Below the pieces are notes generated by a model. The model searched no databases. It saw nothing but the letters and a program-made list of their open reading frames with translations, and was not told the DNA's origin. Positions 22,360 through 23,617 of a DNA stretch of 23,617 nt are shown here, piece by piece; positions within the stretch are counted from its first letter, which is position 1; the number at the start of each line of letters is the position of its first letter. The position numbers were made by a program, and so were the translations under genes. This stretch comes from Bryobacteraceae bacterium (GTDB taxonomy: Bacteria > Acidobacteriota > Terriglobia > Bryobacterales > Bryobacteraceae): assembly GCA_030039005.1 (NCBI GenBank), contig JASHQT010000014.1, forward strand, positions 1 through 23,617, written 5' to 3'.

Positions 22360-22808
22360 TTACTGCGTATCGGTTGTGTTCCAGCCGGTACGTTCCGAGC
22401 AGCGGCATAGGAGCCGCCCTTCACGGTGGGACATGGAACGCATCTGGCAAGCAGGTAGTTTACACTGCAAGCTCCCGGTCGCTCGCTGCGCTGGAAATCT
22501 TGGTCCACTTTTCTCTTCTGCCAACTGACTTCGTCTTAACCGCCGTGGAGATCCCAGATGGGGTCAGGATTATCGAGGTGGAATCCCTCGACGTATGGGA
22601 TCCTGCTGACGACGCTCTTAATGACCGACAGGACATCGGGACGTATTGGATCAACGGGCAGGAGTCAGCCGTTTTGAGCGTGCCATCGTCGATCATTCCG
22701 GCTGAGCGCAACTACGTCCTGAATGTCGCTCACAGAGACTTCGCGCAGATTAGATTTCTTGCTTCGGAACCATTCGATTTTGACCCTAGGCTGAGAGCCG
22801 CAGTCTGA
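22356..22808 (+). CDS. RES-domain toxin
   Basis: 150 residues of the RES family, whose characterised members degrade or modify using NAD+ (for example MbcT as an NAD+ phosphorylase, ParT as an ADP-ribosyltransferase). The expected residues are present: R6 (TAYRLCSSRY), Y36 in VVYTASSRSLAALEILVH, E47 in the same stretch, and S111 in SVPSSIIPAERNYVLN. The usual NP-x-H after that motif reads NVAHRDF, with Val for Pro. The start is a GTG at 22356 inside the antitoxin stop, so translation is coupled. In a cell lacking enough antitoxin the protein would be expected to stop growth; specificity cannot be read from sequence. Confidence 0.88.
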   Translation: MITAYRLCSSRYVPSSGIGAALHGGTWNASGKQVVYTASSRSLAALEILVHFSLLPTDFVLTAVEIPDGVRIIEVESLDVWDPADDALNDRQDIGTYWINGQESAVLSVPSSIIPAERNYVLNVAHRDFAQIRFLASEPFDFDPRLRAAV

Positions 22809-22838
22809 CGCCCGCAGGAACATCAACCAACATTCCGC

Positions 22839-22866
22839 TGACTACCCGTCATTGACTACGAGTCAT
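22839..22866. promoter_or_regulatory. Two tandem 14-base dyad repeats upstream of the last gene
   Basis: TGACTACCCGTCAT (22839-22852) is followed directly by TGACTACGAGTCAT (22853-22866), differing in two bases. Each unit is itself a dyad: TGAC with GTCA in the first and TGACT with AGTCA in the second. They end one base before a TTGACA, a position suited to an operator or activator site. Confidence 0.5.
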
Positions 22867-22895
22867 TTGACACCTGCAGCGGGCGGATATAGGAT
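22867..22895 (+). promoter_or_regulatory. Promoter-like sequence of the secreted right-edge protein
   Basis: TTGACA (22867-22872) is followed after 17 bases by TAGGAT (22890-22895). Transcription would start near 22902, leaving a leader of about 8 bases to the ATG at 22910, so the CGGAG just before it might not be in the mRNA. An overlapping TATAGG (22888-22893) is a second -10 candidate. Confidence 0.4.
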
Positions 22896-22909
22896 CGGAG
22901 TCACGAAAT

Positions 22910-23617
22910 ATGTCCTGGAGAACCCTCCCCACGCTTGCGTTCGCCGCCATCGCCGCGGCGTCCCTGCTCGCACCAGCGAGCGCTCAAACCTATAGACCGG
23001 CCCGAACCCCCGACGGTCATCCGGACGTCAACGGCATTTGGCAGGCCATGAATACGGCTGAATGGGACCTGGAGGGCCACGCGGCGCAGGCCGGGCAACT
23101 TGTCCCCCTAGGCGCCGAGGGCGCCGAGCCGCCGGGAATCGGAGTCGTAGAAGGGGGCGCGATTCCTTACCTGCCCGCGGCGCTCGAAAAGAAAAAAGCA
23201 AACTACGCCGACCGCCTGAAGCTGGACCCCGAGGTGAAATGCTATCTGCCCGGCGTTCCGCGCGCCAATTACATGCCCTTCCCGTTCCAAATCGTGCAAT
23301 CGAACAAGGTGATTCTGATGTCCTATGAATACGACGGCGGCGTGCGCACCATTTACATGGATAATCCCGGACCGGCGCCGGTGGACAGTTGGATGGGCTG
23401 GTCGGCCGGGCACTGGGAAGGCGACACACTGGTGGTGGACGTCACCGGCATGAACGATCAGACGTGGTTCGACCGCGCGGGCGATTTTCATAGCGACATG
23501 TTGCACGTGGTGGAGCGTTACACGCCCGTCTCGCCCACGATATTGAACTACGAAGCCACCATCGAAGATCCGCAGACGTTCTCGCGGCCCTGGAAAATCA
23601 GCATGCCGCTGTACAAG
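22910..23617 (+). CDS. Secreted protein of an acidobacterial family of unknown function (partial, runs off right edge)
   Basis: The frame is open from the ATG at 22910 to the edge (236 codons, no stop). A signal peptide is clear (LPTLAFAAIAAASLLAPASA, cut before QTYRP). The mature part has motifs I associate with a family abundant in Acidobacteriota: DGHPDVNGIWQAMNTAEWDL, then GGAIPYLPAALEKKKANYAD, then DPEVKCYLPGVPRANYMPFP, then WSAGHWEGDTLVVDVTGMND, then YEATIEDPQTFSRPWKISMP. No enzyme motif is known to me. CGGAG about 9 bases ahead of the ATG is a plausible ribosome-binding site. A single exported, probably outer-surface or periplasmic role is the most that can be said. Confidence 0.8.
   Translation, partial: MSWRTLPTLAFAAIAAASLLAPASAQTYRPARTPDGHPDVNGIWQAMNTAEWDLEGHAAQAGQLVPLGAEGAEPPGIGVVEGGAIPYLPAALEKKKANYADRLKLDPEVKCYLPGVPRANYMPFPFQIVQSNKVILMSYEYDGGVRTIYMDNPGPAPVDSWMGWSAGHWEGDTLVVDVTGMNDQTWFDRAGDFHSDMLHVVERYTPVSPTILNYEATIEDPQTFSRPWKISMPLYK

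Noticed and set aside
22809..22885. CGCCCGC and GCGGGCG arms as a terminator after the toxin gene
   Set aside because: The loop would be over 60 bases and no T-run follows; chance pairing is likely in GC-rich DNA.

Overview
The window is about 23.6 kb of GC-rich bacterial chromosome, most likely from the phylum Acidobacteriota (Bryobacterales/Solibacter-like). This is inferred from family resemblance, not a database search. The clues are the secreted family at the right edge, a BlaR1-like M56 peptidase fused to carboxypeptidase-regulatory and TonB domains, a pilus cluster with a long Pro/Gly/Gln-rich pilin-like protein, and a BlaI-type repressor. No rRNA, tRNA, CRISPR array or intact insertion sequence was found.

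Layout. 1-674 (-): membrane sensor domain of a LytS-like kinase, cut by the edge, divergent from ribA (731-1321, +). 1346-3336 (-): M56 antirepressor-like protease and BlaI-type repressor overlapping by ATGA, with a near-consensus promoter and paired operator-like dyads over the repressor start. 3386-4378 (-): HEAT-repeat protein. 4405-5294 (+): two decayed tandem copies of a Uma2-family gene. 5324-13183 (+): LolA-like protein, pilC/gspF, a strong inverted repeat, pilB/gspE, pilM, pilN, pilO, a PilP/GspC-like protein and a pilin-like protein with a huge disordered region. No secretin, prepilin peptidase or major pilin gene is inside the window.

13184-14014 (-): a DUF948-like and a YtxH-like envelope/stress pair, divergent from recX (14104-14682, +). 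14641-16073 (-): half-size EamA transporter coupled to an exported isoaspartyl peptidase/L-asparaginase. 16113-17596 (-): an ECF sigma factor without a visible anti-sigma gene, preceded by an unrecognised 275-residue protein. 17674-18894 (-) and 18943-19554 (+): a luciferase-like flavin monooxygenase and an NAD(P)H-FMN reductase, divergently arranged. 19649-21615 (+): a stand-alone LigD-type polymerase domain and an ATP-dependent LigC-type DNA ligase coupled by a GTGA overlap, a DNA-repair pair that resembles the mycobacterial PolC-LigC arrangement; no Ku gene is visible.

21616-22083 is the only long non-coding stretch. It has a terminator-like hairpin and a 13-bp direct repeat, and its base composition is lower in GC than its surroundings. 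It leads into an Xre/MbcA-like antitoxin and RES-domain toxin pair (22084-22808, GTGA overlap), probably an acquired module. The right edge (22910 onward, +) begins a secreted protein of an acidobacterial family of unknown function, preceded by a promoter-like sequence and two tandem dyad repeats.

The parts most worth following are the self-contained BlaI/M56 control circuit, the disordered pilin-like protein, the polymerase/ligase operon, and the toxin-antitoxin island with its short antitoxin.
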